The notes under the pieces were generated by a model, which ran no database searches, was not told the origin of the DNA, and saw only the letters and a list, made by a program, of their open reading frames with translations. Positions 17,591-24,918 of a stretch of DNA of 64,000 bases are shown in pieces. Within the stretch, counting starts at the first letter, position 1. Each line of letters opens with the position of its first letter. Source of the stretch: Lachnospiraceae bacterium (GTDB lineage: Bacteria; Bacillota; Clostridia; Lachnospirales; Lachnospiraceae); NCBI GenBank assembly GCA_019421365.1, contig JAHZFJ010000002.1, forward strand, positions 1 through 64,000, read 5' to 3'. Made by a program: the position numbers and the translations under genes.

Positions 17591-17632
17591 AGTAAAGAGA
17601 TATAATCTATTTAGAGATATTTCTAAATAGAT
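17578..17632 (+). promoter_or_regulatory. sdpR promoter with operator O2
   Basis: TTGCCT (17578-17583, inside the hydF terminator stem) and TATAAT (17601-17606) are 17 bp apart. The palindrome ATCTATTTAGA-N6-TCTAAATAGAT (17605-17632) starts inside the -10 box and covers the start site, as expected for ArsR-family autorepression. Its centre is 56 bp from the centre of O1. Confidence 0.8.
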
Positions 17633-17650
17633 ACAGAAAGAAGGTGTAAA

Positions 17651-17923
17651 ATGGGATTTGCAGAGACATTCAAGGCATTGTCGGACCCTGTTCGTCGTGA
17701 AATTCTAGTAATGTTACGTGAAGGTAAGATGCCTGCGGGTGAGATTGCTAAGAAATTCGATATGACAGGAGCAACGATTTCATACCATTTATCCCAATTA
17801 AAGAAGGCAGAATTAATAAGGGAATCCAAATACAAGAATTTTGTTTATTATGAACTGAATGCATCTGTATTTGAAGAAGTCATGCTGTGGTTTTCGCAAT
17901 TTGGTGATGGTAATGAGAAGTAA
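17651..17923 (+). CDS. sdpR: ArsR-family autorepressor, SdpR type
   Basis: A 90-residue winged-helix repressor. FKALSDPVRREILVMLREG (residues 6-24) and the recognition region FDMTGATISYHLSQLKKAEL are characteristic of the SdpR branch of ArsR. There are no cysteine metal-sensing sites. In Bacillus subtilis SdpR represses its own operon and is relieved when SdpI binds a toxin and recruits SdpR to the membrane. Here it precedes an SdpI homologue (33-nt gap), and duplicated palindromes lie at its promoter. No sdpC-like toxin gene is in the window. Confidence 0.9.
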   Translation: MGFAETFKALSDPVRREILVMLREGKMPAGEIAKKFDMTGATISYHLSQLKKAELIRESKYKNFVYYELNASVFEEVMLWFSQFGDGNEK

Positions 17924-17956
17924 CAAGATAATGGAAAAATGAAAGGAGTGTTTAAT

Positions 17957-18598
17957 ATGAAGCATCTCGAAAAATCAATAAAAATAACGGTTTTACTTAC
18001 GACTATTATTTGTCTACTTCCAATTATAATGGGAGCAATCTTTTATAAGGAGCTGCCTGAACAAATGGCTATACATTTTAATAATGCAGGTGAAGCTGAT
18101 AATTATATGAATAAAAATTTTGTATTATTTGGTTTACCTACACTATTAGCAGCGTTGAATCTAATTACTCAATTCCGTTTAGTGACAGATCCGAAGAAAA
18201 CAAATTATTCTAAAGTATTATTATACTTATCGCAGTGGCTGATACCTATTATTTCAGTTGGAGCGATGTCATATACAATCCTTGTGGGACTAGGAAGAGG
18301 TTTTAATATAAGCAATGTTGCAGCAATTATTTTGGGAATACTAATTATAGTTCTAGGTAATTACTTACCAAAATGTCATTTTAATTACACCATGGGTATT
18401 AAATTACCTTGGACTCTTAATAGTGAAGATAATTGGAATAAAACACATCGTCTAGCAGGATTTATCTGGGTGGTTGGAGGTATAATTATCTTATTAAGTT
18501 CCCTTTGGAAGGCAGAGTATGTTGTGCTTGGAGTTATTGGTACAATAGTATTTATCCCGATGGTCTATTCTTTCCTATTATACAGACGTGGAATTTGA
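17957..18598 (+). CDS. sdpI: SdpI family immunity/sensor membrane protein
   Basis: About 213 residues with six hydrophobic segments. The N-terminal DUF1648 region has LPEQMAIHFNNAGEADNYMNK minus its last residues, and the C-terminal SdpI domain has YTMGIKLPWTLNSEDNWNKT, typical of the family. In Bacillus SdpI protects against the SdpC toxin and signals to SdpR. ATG at 17957 is selected because AAAGGAGT lies at 17941-17948; the in-frame ATG at 17939 overlaps that region. Translation follows sdpR in one operon. The cognate toxin is unknown here; several Firmicutes carry sdpRI alone. Confidence 0.85.
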   Translation: MKHLEKSIKITVLLTTIICLLPIIMGAIFYKELPEQMAIHFNNAGEADNYMNKNFVLFGLPTLLAALNLITQFRLVTDPKKTNYSKVLLYLSQWLIPIISVGAMSYTILVGLGRGFNISNVAAIILGILIIVLGNYLPKCHFNYTMGIKLPWTLNSEDNWNKTHRLAGFIWVVGGIIILLSSLWKAEYVVLGVIGTIVFIPMVYSFLLYRRGI

Positions 18599-18765
18599 TA
18601 TGCTTGTTAATAGCATACAAAATTAGTAGGTTTTTTATATAAAAAACATAATACAATTCCTAAAATCATTCGACATATAATAAAAATGTAGATGAAATAG
18701 ACAATGATTGCAAAATAAAGAATATCAATAGATTCCATTCATTATATTATAATAGGAACGATTGC

Positions 18766-18816
18766 TTGCGAGCTATGGTAATATACGGTATAATCTAGAT
18801 ATAGAACAAAGTTCTA
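18766..18816 (+). promoter_or_regulatory. Promoter with TAGAAC palindrome at the start site
   Basis: TTGCGA (18766-18771), a 17-bp spacer and TATAAT (18789-18794) form a good promoter. The palindrome TAGAACAAAGTTCTA (18802-18816) sits at about +1 to +15. Almost the same sequence, TAGAACGAAGTTCTA, lies at 27307-27321 upstream of the phospholipase D gene. It could be an operator or an RNA 5' stem. Confidence 0.6.
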
Positions 18817-18889
18817 GAGCGAATCAGAATTGTGCAGTGATTCTGATTTATGGAGTAACTGGTTTAGTATGCTCTGTAGGAGGAGTGTT

Positions 18890-19330
18890 ATGAAAGATAG
18901 AATATCAAATGAAAAAACAGGAGATTTAAGAAACTGTAAACGTTGTAAAAGAGCATTTACTTATTATGGATATGGATACGAATATTGTCCGATCTGTAAA
19001 CAAATTGATTCTGAGAATTTTCAAAAAGTTAAAGATTATATTTACGAAAATGGAATATCAAAATTGATAGATGTAGTAGAAGCTACAGGTGTAGATGAAA
19101 AGACAATTACCACTTATCTTAAAGAGGGGCGTCTCGAGATTCCAGAGGGATCAACCTATTATCTGAAGTGTGAACGATGTGGAGTGAGTATATGTTCAGG
19201 GCGTTTTTGTCAAACTTGTGCATCGATATTAGTGAAAGAATTCAATACGTCCGTTGCCTATAATGAAATTGGTAATAAACCAAAGAAAGAAGTTACAGGA
19301 AAAATGAGATATTTAGATAGCAATATGTAA
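18890..19330 (+). CDS. Zinc-ribbon protein of the YvyF (flagellar operon protein) type
   Basis: About 146 residues with two Cys4 zinc-ribbon-like motifs: CKRCKRAFTYYGYGYEYCPIC near the N-terminus (CxxC...CxxC) and CERCGVSICSGRFCQTC in the second half. Between them is a helix-turn-helix-like stretch (LIDVVEATGVDEKTITTYLK). This layout matches YvyF / TIGR03826, usually encoded in flagellar operons, but no flagellar gene is nearby here. ATG at 18890 follows GGAGGAG; the ORF stays open to 18830 without a ribosome site. It is followed 67 nt later by glycogen phosphorylase. DNA or RNA binding is likely but unproven. Confidence 0.7.
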   Translation: MKDRISNEKTGDLRNCKRCKRAFTYYGYGYEYCPICKQIDSENFQKVKDYIYENGISKLIDVVEATGVDEKTITTYLKEGRLEIPEGSTYYLKCERCGVSICSGRFCQTCASILVKEFNTSVAYNEIGNKPKKEVTGKMRYLDSNM

Positions 19331-19397
19331 TGTACGAAAGATGAGGGTCCCTAACGGGAAATCATGATCCATCAATAAAAGGCTTGGAGGATATCGT

Positions 19398-21851
19398 ATG
19401 CAGAATATTAATAAAGAGGAATTTAAGAAAAGTGTTGAAGATTATATGAAAGTACTATTTCGTAAATCGGTTAGCGAAGCATCTAAACAACAATTGTTTC
19501 AAGCAGTATCCTATGCAGTGAAAGATATAATAATAGACCAATGGATGGCTACACATAGAGAATACGAAGAAAAAGATGTAAAAACCGTTTATTATCTGTC
19601 GATGGAATTCTTAATGGGTAGAGCACTAGGGAATAATATTATTAATATGCAAGCCAATAAGATTATCGAAGAAGCATTAGATGAACTTGGAATCGATTTG
19701 AATGTAATAGAAGACCAAGAACCAGATCCTGCACTTGGTAATGGTGGATTGGGACGATTAGCAGCATGCTTCTTAGATTCACTATCAACTCTAGGATATC
19801 CTGCATATGGTTGTGGAATACGTTATAAATATGGAATGTTTGAACAAAAAATCGAGAATGGTTATCAAGTTGAAGTGCCTGATAATTGGTTGAAAGATGG
19901 AAATCCATTCGAGATGAAGCAAGCAGAATATGCTGTTGAAGTTAAATTTGGTGGTTATGTTCGTATTACCAAGGATGATAAAGGAAGAGAGAAGTTTGTA
20001 CAGGAAAACTATCAATCTGTTCTTGCTGTACCATATGATCTACCTATCGTTGGTTATGGTAATAATGTAGTGAATACACTACGAATATGGGATGCTGAGG
20101 CAATTAATACCTTTAATCTAGATTCCTTTGATAAAGGGGATTACCAAAAGGCAGTTGAGCAACAGAACCTTGCACGTACCATATGTGAAGTATTATATCC
20201 GAATGATAATCACTACGCAGGTAAGGAATTACGACTTAAACAACAATATTTCTTTGTATCTGCTAGTATACAAAGAGCAGTCATCAAATATATGGAGAAA
20301 CATGAAGATATTCGTAACATTCATGAAAAGGTATGTTTTCAATTAAATGATACGCATCCAACTGTTACAGTTGCTGAGTTCATGAGGATTCTCATGGATG
20401 ACTATTATTTGTCATGGGATGAAGCCTGGAGTATTACAACAAAGACCTGTGCATATACCAATCACACGATTATGTCGGAGGCACTTGAGAAATGGCCACT
20501 TGAATTATTCTCAAGATTGTTACCTCGCATCTATCAGATTGTAGAAGAGATTAATAGAAGATTTGTATTAGAAATCCAGGCAAAATATCCAAACGACTAC
20601 AAGAAGATTGAGAAGATGGCCATTGTCTATGATGGTCAAGTAAAGATGGCGCATCTTGCCATTGTAGCAAGTTTTTCAGTAAATGGTGTAGCCAGATTGC
20701 ATACTGAGATATTGAAGAATCAGCAGTTGCAAGATTTCTATCAGATGATGCCAGAGAAGTTTAATAATAAGACTAACGGTATCACACAGAGGAGATTCTT
20801 ATTACATGGGAATCCATTGCTAGCTAATTGGGTAACAAGTAAGATCGGTGATGACTGGATTACGAATTTACAACATATGAGTGAACTGAAAGTATATGCT
20901 GATGACCTTGAATGTCAGAAAGAATTTATGCAAATTAAATATCAAAATAAAATCAGGCTTGCTGCTTATATCAAAGAGCATAACGGAATCGAAGTGGACC
21001 CTAGATCGATTTTTGATATACAAGTAAAGAGACTACATGAATATAAGAGACAATTGCTTAATATCTTACATGTAATGCATCTATATAATCAATTAAAGAA
21101 AAATCCGGAGATGGATTTCTATCCAAGAACATTTATCTTTGGGGCGAAAGCTTCTGCAGGGTATCGTAGAGCGAAAGCAATTATTAAGTTAATTACTAGC
21201 ATTGGAGATGTTGTAAATAACGACAGATCTATTCAGAATAAATTAAAAGTAGTATTCATTGAAAATTATCGCGTATCCAATGCTGAAATGATTTTTGCTG
21301 CAGCTGATGTATCGGAACAGATATCAACGGCAAGTAAAGAGGCATCAGGAACAGGTAATATGAAGTTCATGCTGAATGGAGCATTAACACTTGGTACAAT
21401 GGATGGCGCCAATGTGGAAATCGTTGAAGAAGTAGGAGAAGAGAATGCATTTATCTTTGGCTTATCATCTGACGAGGTAATTAAGTATGAGCAAGAGGGC
21501 GGATATAACCCTAGAGATATCTACAATAATGACCAAGATATACGGGCAGTGTTAACGCAGTTAGTGAATGGCTATTATTCACCAGAAAACCCAGAAGTGT
21601 TCCGTGAAATCTACAATTCCTTACTGGATAGCAACGGTGGCGAACGAGCAGATCAGTACTTTATATTGAAGGATTTCCGTTCCTATGAAGCAGCACAAAA
21701 ACGTGTGGAAGAGGCATATAGAGATCAGACAAGATGGGCTAAATCGGTTATCTTGAATGTAGCGAGTACTGGTAAATTTACTTCTGACCGTACAATTGAA
21801 GAGTATGCGAAGGAAATCTGGCATCTAGATAAAGTAAGGGTAGAATTATAG
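19398..21851 (+). CDS. glgP: Glycogen/maltodextrin phosphorylase
   Basis: This 817-residue family GT35 enzyme releases glucose 1-phosphate from the non-reducing end of alpha-1,4-glucans using pyridoxal phosphate. Landmarks in order: YYLSMEFLMGRALGNN, GNGGLGRLAACFLDS, the catalytic HPTVTVAEF region, DIQVKRLHEYKRQLLNILH, and EASGTGNMKFMLNGALTLGT, where Lys (in GNMKF) binds the cofactor. Length is typical of the family. GCTTGGAGGATATC precedes the ATG. The 5' half lacks long regulatory extensions, as usual in bacteria. It may share transcription with the YvyF-like gene upstream. Substrate preference (glycogen or maltodextrin) cannot be settled from sequence. Confidence 0.96.
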   Translation: MQNINKEEFKKSVEDYMKVLFRKSVSEASKQQLFQAVSYAVKDIIIDQWMATHREYEEKDVKTVYYLSMEFLMGRALGNNIINMQANKIIEEALDELGIDLNVIEDQEPDPALGNGGLGRLAACFLDSLSTLGYPAYGCGIRYKYGMFEQKIENGYQVEVPDNWLKDGNPFEMKQAEYAVEVKFGGYVRITKDDKGREKFVQENYQSVLAVPYDLPIVGYGNNVVNTLRIWDAEAINTFNLDSFDKGDYQKAVEQQNLARTICEVLYPNDNHYAGKELRLKQQYFFVSASIQRAVIKYMEKHEDIRNIHEKVCFQLNDTHPTVTVAEFMRILMDDYYLSWDEAWSITTKTCAYTNHTIMSEALEKWPLELFSRLLPRIYQIVEEINRRFVLEIQAKYPNDYKKIEKMAIVYDGQVKMAHLAIVASFSVNGVARLHTEILKNQQLQDFYQMMPEKFNNKTNGITQRRFLLHGNPLLANWVTSKIGDDWITNLQHMSELKVYADDLECQKEFMQIKYQNKIRLAAYIKEHNGIEVDPRSIFDIQVKRLHEYKRQLLNILHVMHLYNQLKKNPEMDFYPRTFIFGAKASAGYRRAKAIIKLITSIGDVVNNDRSIQNKLKVVFIENYRVSNAEMIFAAADVSEQISTASKEASGTGNMKFMLNGALTLGTMDGANVEIVEEVGEENAFIFGLSSDEVIKYEQEGGYNPRDIYNNDQDIRAVLTQLVNGYYSPENPEVFREIYNSLLDSNGGERADQYFILKDFRSYEAAQKRVEEAYRDQTRWAKSVILNVASTGKFTSDRTIEEYAKEIWHLDKVRVEL

Positions 21852-21877
21852 CAATTATATAGAGTTAAGTAATGTGG

Positions 21878-21927
21878 AGGCTATAGAATAAGCATAAGAA
21901 AGCATGCGGATTCTATAGTCTTCTTTT
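21878..21927 (+). terminator. glgP terminator
   Basis: AGGCTATAGAAT (21878-21889) pairs with ATTCTATAGTCTT (21910-21922), followed by a T-rich stretch. The following 370 bp to 22299 are AT-rich; I see nothing else firm there except two copies of AAAAGTAAGG (near 22103 and 22156). Confidence 0.7.
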
Positions 21928-22299
21928 GATTTTATGGAATCAAACGATAATATGGATTCGATCATTGATAAATAATTTGCAAAATGGGGAGTTTTGGAAA
22001 AAACAATTAATAATAATTCAATTATTTACAGTTTTAAAACCATATTTTATTTGATATACTTATGGAATGGGATATATTGTTTGATTACATATGATACGGA
22101 AAAAGTAAGGAACATTAAGATAAAGCTATCGTATGCTGAGGTAGATTAACCGAAAAAAGTAAGGGATTATCATCTTTAGATCTTCTTAATAATATCTTAA
22201 TTATTACAACCGCATAAACTTAATATATATGTGTTATAACTATAGTAGACAAGATATTAATTTATAATAACAACAATATTAATAAGGAGGTTTATGTGT

Positions 22300-22416
22300 A
22301 TGATTAAGAAAATATTTGTACTAGCGGCATTATTCGGATTGGTGGGTGCTTACATTAAACAATATAATAAAAAAACATATTGTGTAGTAGGTGCCGAGAA
22401 TAATGGAAATCGCTAA
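22300..22416 (+). CDS. 38-residue single-span membrane peptide
   Basis: ATG at 22300 has a perfect AAGGAGG (22284-22290) nine bases upstream. The peptide starts MIKKIFVLAALFGLVGAYIK, one hydrophobic segment, and ends with a polar tail containing one Cys (KTYCVVGAENNGNR). A strong terminator follows 29 bp later, so it is a compact stand-alone gene. An ATG at 22294 is too close to the ribosome site. I recognise no family; it could be a small membrane regulator, toxin or peptide subunit. Confidence 0.6.
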   Translation: MIKKIFVLAALFGLVGAYIKQYNKKTYCVVGAENNGNR

Positions 22417-22444
22417 TATGGAACAGCCAGAAAGTAATAGGAAA

Positions 22445-22492
22445 CAGTAAAAGGGTATCGATTCTGAAATTAGAATTGATACCCTTTTACTG
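22445..22492 (+). terminator. Terminator of the small membrane peptide gene
   Basis: CAGTAAAAGGGTATC (22445-22459) pairs perfectly with GATACCCTTTTACTG (22478-22492), with further inner pairing GATTCT / AGAATT. Confidence 0.9.
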
Positions 22493-22604
22493 TGTAAGAG
22501 CGAAAGTCCAAAGCATGCATTATATCATTGCAGTTGCAAGTTAAAATAGAGTATACTATAGACAATTGTGAAAGTGCACTGTAAGAGGAAAGGAGAGTAA
22601 GGCA

Positions 22605-23726
22605 ATGAAAGAATTATTACATAAAAAGAGAATTTGGTTACTTACCTTGTTTCCATTAGGGTTAGTTATATTATCAATAGTAAGGCATAGTGAGTATATA
22701 GCGGAGTACTGGTTTGCAAGAGGAATTTATCGTATCTTTGCGCAGATTTGGAGTTTTATAACGGGGATTATACCGATATCTATTGCTGAAATCGGTCTGT
22801 TTTGTAGCCCATTTCTAATTATATATATCGTTTTCCGTATGGTAAGAAAGCTAGTACGTGATAAGGAAAATCGTAAGATGACAATAGCGTGTTATGTGGT
22901 GAATGCGTTATGTATCGCTAGTACAGCATATTTTCTATTCGTGGTCTTTTGCGGGGCAAATTATTATCGTTATCCTTTTAGTAAGATTAGTGGATTAACA
23001 GTAGAGAAGTACTCGATTGAAGAACTATATGGTCTATGTGAAGAACTTGCAATAAGAGCGAATGAATTGAGAGCTCAGAGTACAAGTGTGGATGAAGATG
23101 GAGTATTCAAGTTATCTACATCGGATTATGAGACTGCCAAAGAAGCTAAGAGAATTATGAGTGAATTTGGTGAAAGCTATGAGTCTTTATCGGGCTATTA
23201 CAGTGTGCCTAAACCAGTACTCGCATCTAGAGCAATGTCGTATACCGATACAACAGGTATATTTGTTACAATTACAATGGAAGCTAATGTCAATGTTGAC
23301 GTGGCTGATTATGGAATACCAGCAACTATGTGTCATGAACTTGCCCATCAAAAAGGGTATATGAGAGAGAACGAAGCTAATTATATTGCGTATTTGGCAT
23401 GTATGAATTCTGACAATATTGAATTCCAATACAGTGGTACTATGGATGCGTTATCCTATGCAACAAGTCAGTTATACGATCATGATAAAGAACTATATAA
23501 GAAGATAAGAGATATGTATAGCGAGGAGGTATTGGCGGATCGTGTAGCGAACTCGATGTATTGGAGCACATATCATAATGAAGTAATTAGTACGGTATCA
23601 TCTAAGCTTAATGATGCATATCTAAAGGCAAATAACCAAGCTAGTGGAGAGCAAAGTTATGGTGAGATGGTAGATTTGATGCTAGCTGAGTACAGAGCTC
23701 GCAAATCGAGGGAATTACCTAATTAA
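22605..23726 (+). CDS. DUF3810 membrane zinc metalloprotease-like protein
   Basis: A 373-residue protein with three N-terminal hydrophobic segments (about residues 9-27, 56-80 and 98-122) and a large extracytoplasmic domain. That domain has CHELAHQKGYMRENEANYIA, an HExxH zinc site with the downstream ENEAN motif that can provide the third ligand, as in the DUF3810 family. Conserved flanks include PVLASRAMSYTDTTGIF. Expected role is membrane peptidase; substrate unknown. AAAGGAGAG precedes the ATG. Monocistronic, ending in a bidirectional terminator. Confidence 0.85.
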   Translation: MKELLHKKRIWLLTLFPLGLVILSIVRHSEYIAEYWFARGIYRIFAQIWSFITGIIPISIAEIGLFCSPFLIIYIVFRMVRKLVRDKENRKMTIACYVVNALCIASTAYFLFVVFCGANYYRYPFSKISGLTVEKYSIEELYGLCEELAIRANELRAQSTSVDEDGVFKLSTSDYETAKEAKRIMSEFGESYESLSGYYSVPKPVLASRAMSYTDTTGIFVTITMEANVNVDVADYGIPATMCHELAHQKGYMRENEANYIAYLACMNSDNIEFQYSGTMDALSYATSQLYDHDKELYKKIRDMYSEEVLADRVANSMYWSTYHNEVISTVSSKLNDAYLKANNQASGEQSYGEMVDLMLAEYRARKSRELPN

Positions 23727-23733
23727 GAATAAT

Positions 23734-23787
23734 AAAAAACGAATCGAATTGGTTATATGGACTAGAGACCAATTCGGTTCGTTTTTA
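23734..23787. terminator. Bidirectional terminator
   Basis: AAAAACGAATCGAATTGGT (about 23735-23753) pairs with ACCAATTCGGTTCGTTTTT (23768-23786). It serves the DUF3810 gene and the converging flavin reductase-like gene. Confidence 0.9.
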
Positions 23788-23789
23788 AT

Positions 23790-24296
23790 TTACTTTATAA
23801 GGACTTTTTCAATTTCAGCAATATATAACTGATGATAATCTTTATTCGGATACCATTTTTCAATTAGAGAGGGATCTAGAAAATTGTGTTCTCCTAACGG
23901 TTGTGCAAACATCTTCTTGCAGATAAGTACAAGTTTTGCTTCTTCAAAATATGGAGTATCAAGCTCTTCAGCTATGGTAAGACCTGATTTACTAATCTTG
24001 TCTTCGTCACGTCCAGATACCTTTCCTAAGTATGATAACGTATCTCTATAGTTGTTATCGTAGAAGGATAAAGAAAAATGAGTGGAACTATCTATGAACT
24101 CTTTGGTAAAGCGTTGAGGACGAATAACTGTGTAGACTACATCTCTCCCCCACATAACACCAAGTCCTCCCCATGATGCTGTCATTGTATTGACTTGATT
24201 ATCTTTTTTCGCAGTTACGAGCATCCAGTCTTTTCCGATTAACTTGCAGACATTCGTGTCTATTTCAGTTGGTTTGATTACCTTAAATTCTGACAT
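23790..24296 (-). CDS. Flavin reductase-like (FMN-binding) protein
   Basis: A 168-residue split-barrel flavoprotein. The sequences WMLVTAKKDNQVNTMTASWG and RDVVYTVIRPQRFTKEFID match the flavin reductase-like domain that binds FMN. Small anaerobic members of this kind are often called flavoredoxins and act in electron transfer or flavin reduction; the partner is unknown. The start has CGAAAGGAGT upstream. It is convergent with the DUF3810 gene. Upstream, a short inverted-repeat element (24323-24380) lies in the 5' region. Confidence 0.85.
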   Translation of the reverse strand: MSEFKVIKPTEIDTNVCKLIGKDWMLVTAKKDNQVNTMTASWGGLGVMWGRDVVYTVIRPQRFTKEFIDSSTHFSLSFYDNNYRDTLSYLGKVSGRDEDKISKSGLTIAEELDTPYFEEAKLVLICKKMFAQPLGEHNFLDPSLIEKWYPNKDYHQLYIAEIEKVLIK

Positions 24297-24322
24297 ATAT
24301 ACTCCTTTCGATTTAAATTATT

Positions 24323-24380
24323 TAGGTAATTGCGAAACTCTTCTCCATGGCGACATTAAGAAGAGTTTTGTAATTTACTA
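24323..24380. repeat. Short inverted-repeat element A2
   Basis: A 58-bp hairpin: TAGGTAATTGCGAAACTCTT CT on the left pairs with AGAAGAGTTTTGTAATTTAC TA on the right. Its first 32 bp (to CCATGGCGAC) match the left end of the 203-bp element at 13577 (CCATGTCGAC) with only a few differences. It looks like the same element with the middle missing. Confidence 0.75.
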
Positions 24381-24513
24381 TAGTATCACTTTACATTCTA
24401 TGTAACACATGGAAATTAGTATATCATATTTTAGATAATTTAAAAACCTTTGCAAGCAATCCGGTATATTACTGTATCCCACAGAATAATATATAGAAAA
24501 ACATATTATATAC

Positions 24514-24543
24514 TTGACAAAATTATACACATTCATTTATAAT
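24514..24543 (+). promoter_or_regulatory. ilvBN promoter
   Basis: TTGACA (24514-24519) and TATAAT (24538-24543), 18 bp apart, precede the T-box leader. Confidence 0.85.
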
Positions 24544-24589
24544 CATAACAATATATCGTTTTGACACGTTACTATGAAAAACTGAATAT

Positions 24590-24890
24590 ATCAATAAGGC
24601 AATGACGAGGAGGAGTACATACTCACCTAAAGCAAAGAGAGAAGATGGCTGGTGTGAATCTTCATGAAGGAAGTATGGAAGTAGCCTTTGAGCTGTGAAC
24701 TGAAAGAAACGTATTAAGTTTTAAATAGGCTTCAACGGAATTTCCACCGTTATAAGGGAAGCAGTATCAGTTGTATATATATGCAACTCGTATTGGTAGA
24801 GAGCAAAGCGCAAGCTTTGAAATTAGGTGGTAACACGGAGTATATTCGCCCTAAGTAAGATAATCAATTCTTACTTAGGGCGTTTTTTAT
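24590..24890 (+). promoter_or_regulatory. T-box leader of ilvB-ilvN
   Basis: The leader has stem I with GGAGTA on its 5' side, the distal stem GAAGAT / ATCTTC around GGCTGGTGTGA, and CATACT pairing with AGTATG next to the specifier loop. By position the specifier reads GAA-GTA-G, a valine codon, though this is less certain than for ileS. The T-box AGGTGGTAACACGGAG begins near 24825, and the terminator CGCCCTAAGTAAGA...TTACTTAGGGCG plus T6 spans 24847-24888. Uncharged branched-chain tRNA should induce acetolactate synthase. Confidence 0.88.
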
Positions 24891-24918
24891 ATAGGAAATT
24901 AAAATAGGAGGTAGAGAT

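Noticed and set aside
18802..18816. LexA (SOS) box
   Set aside because: The palindrome has a three-base centre; the Gram-positive SOS box needs GAAC-N4-GTTC.
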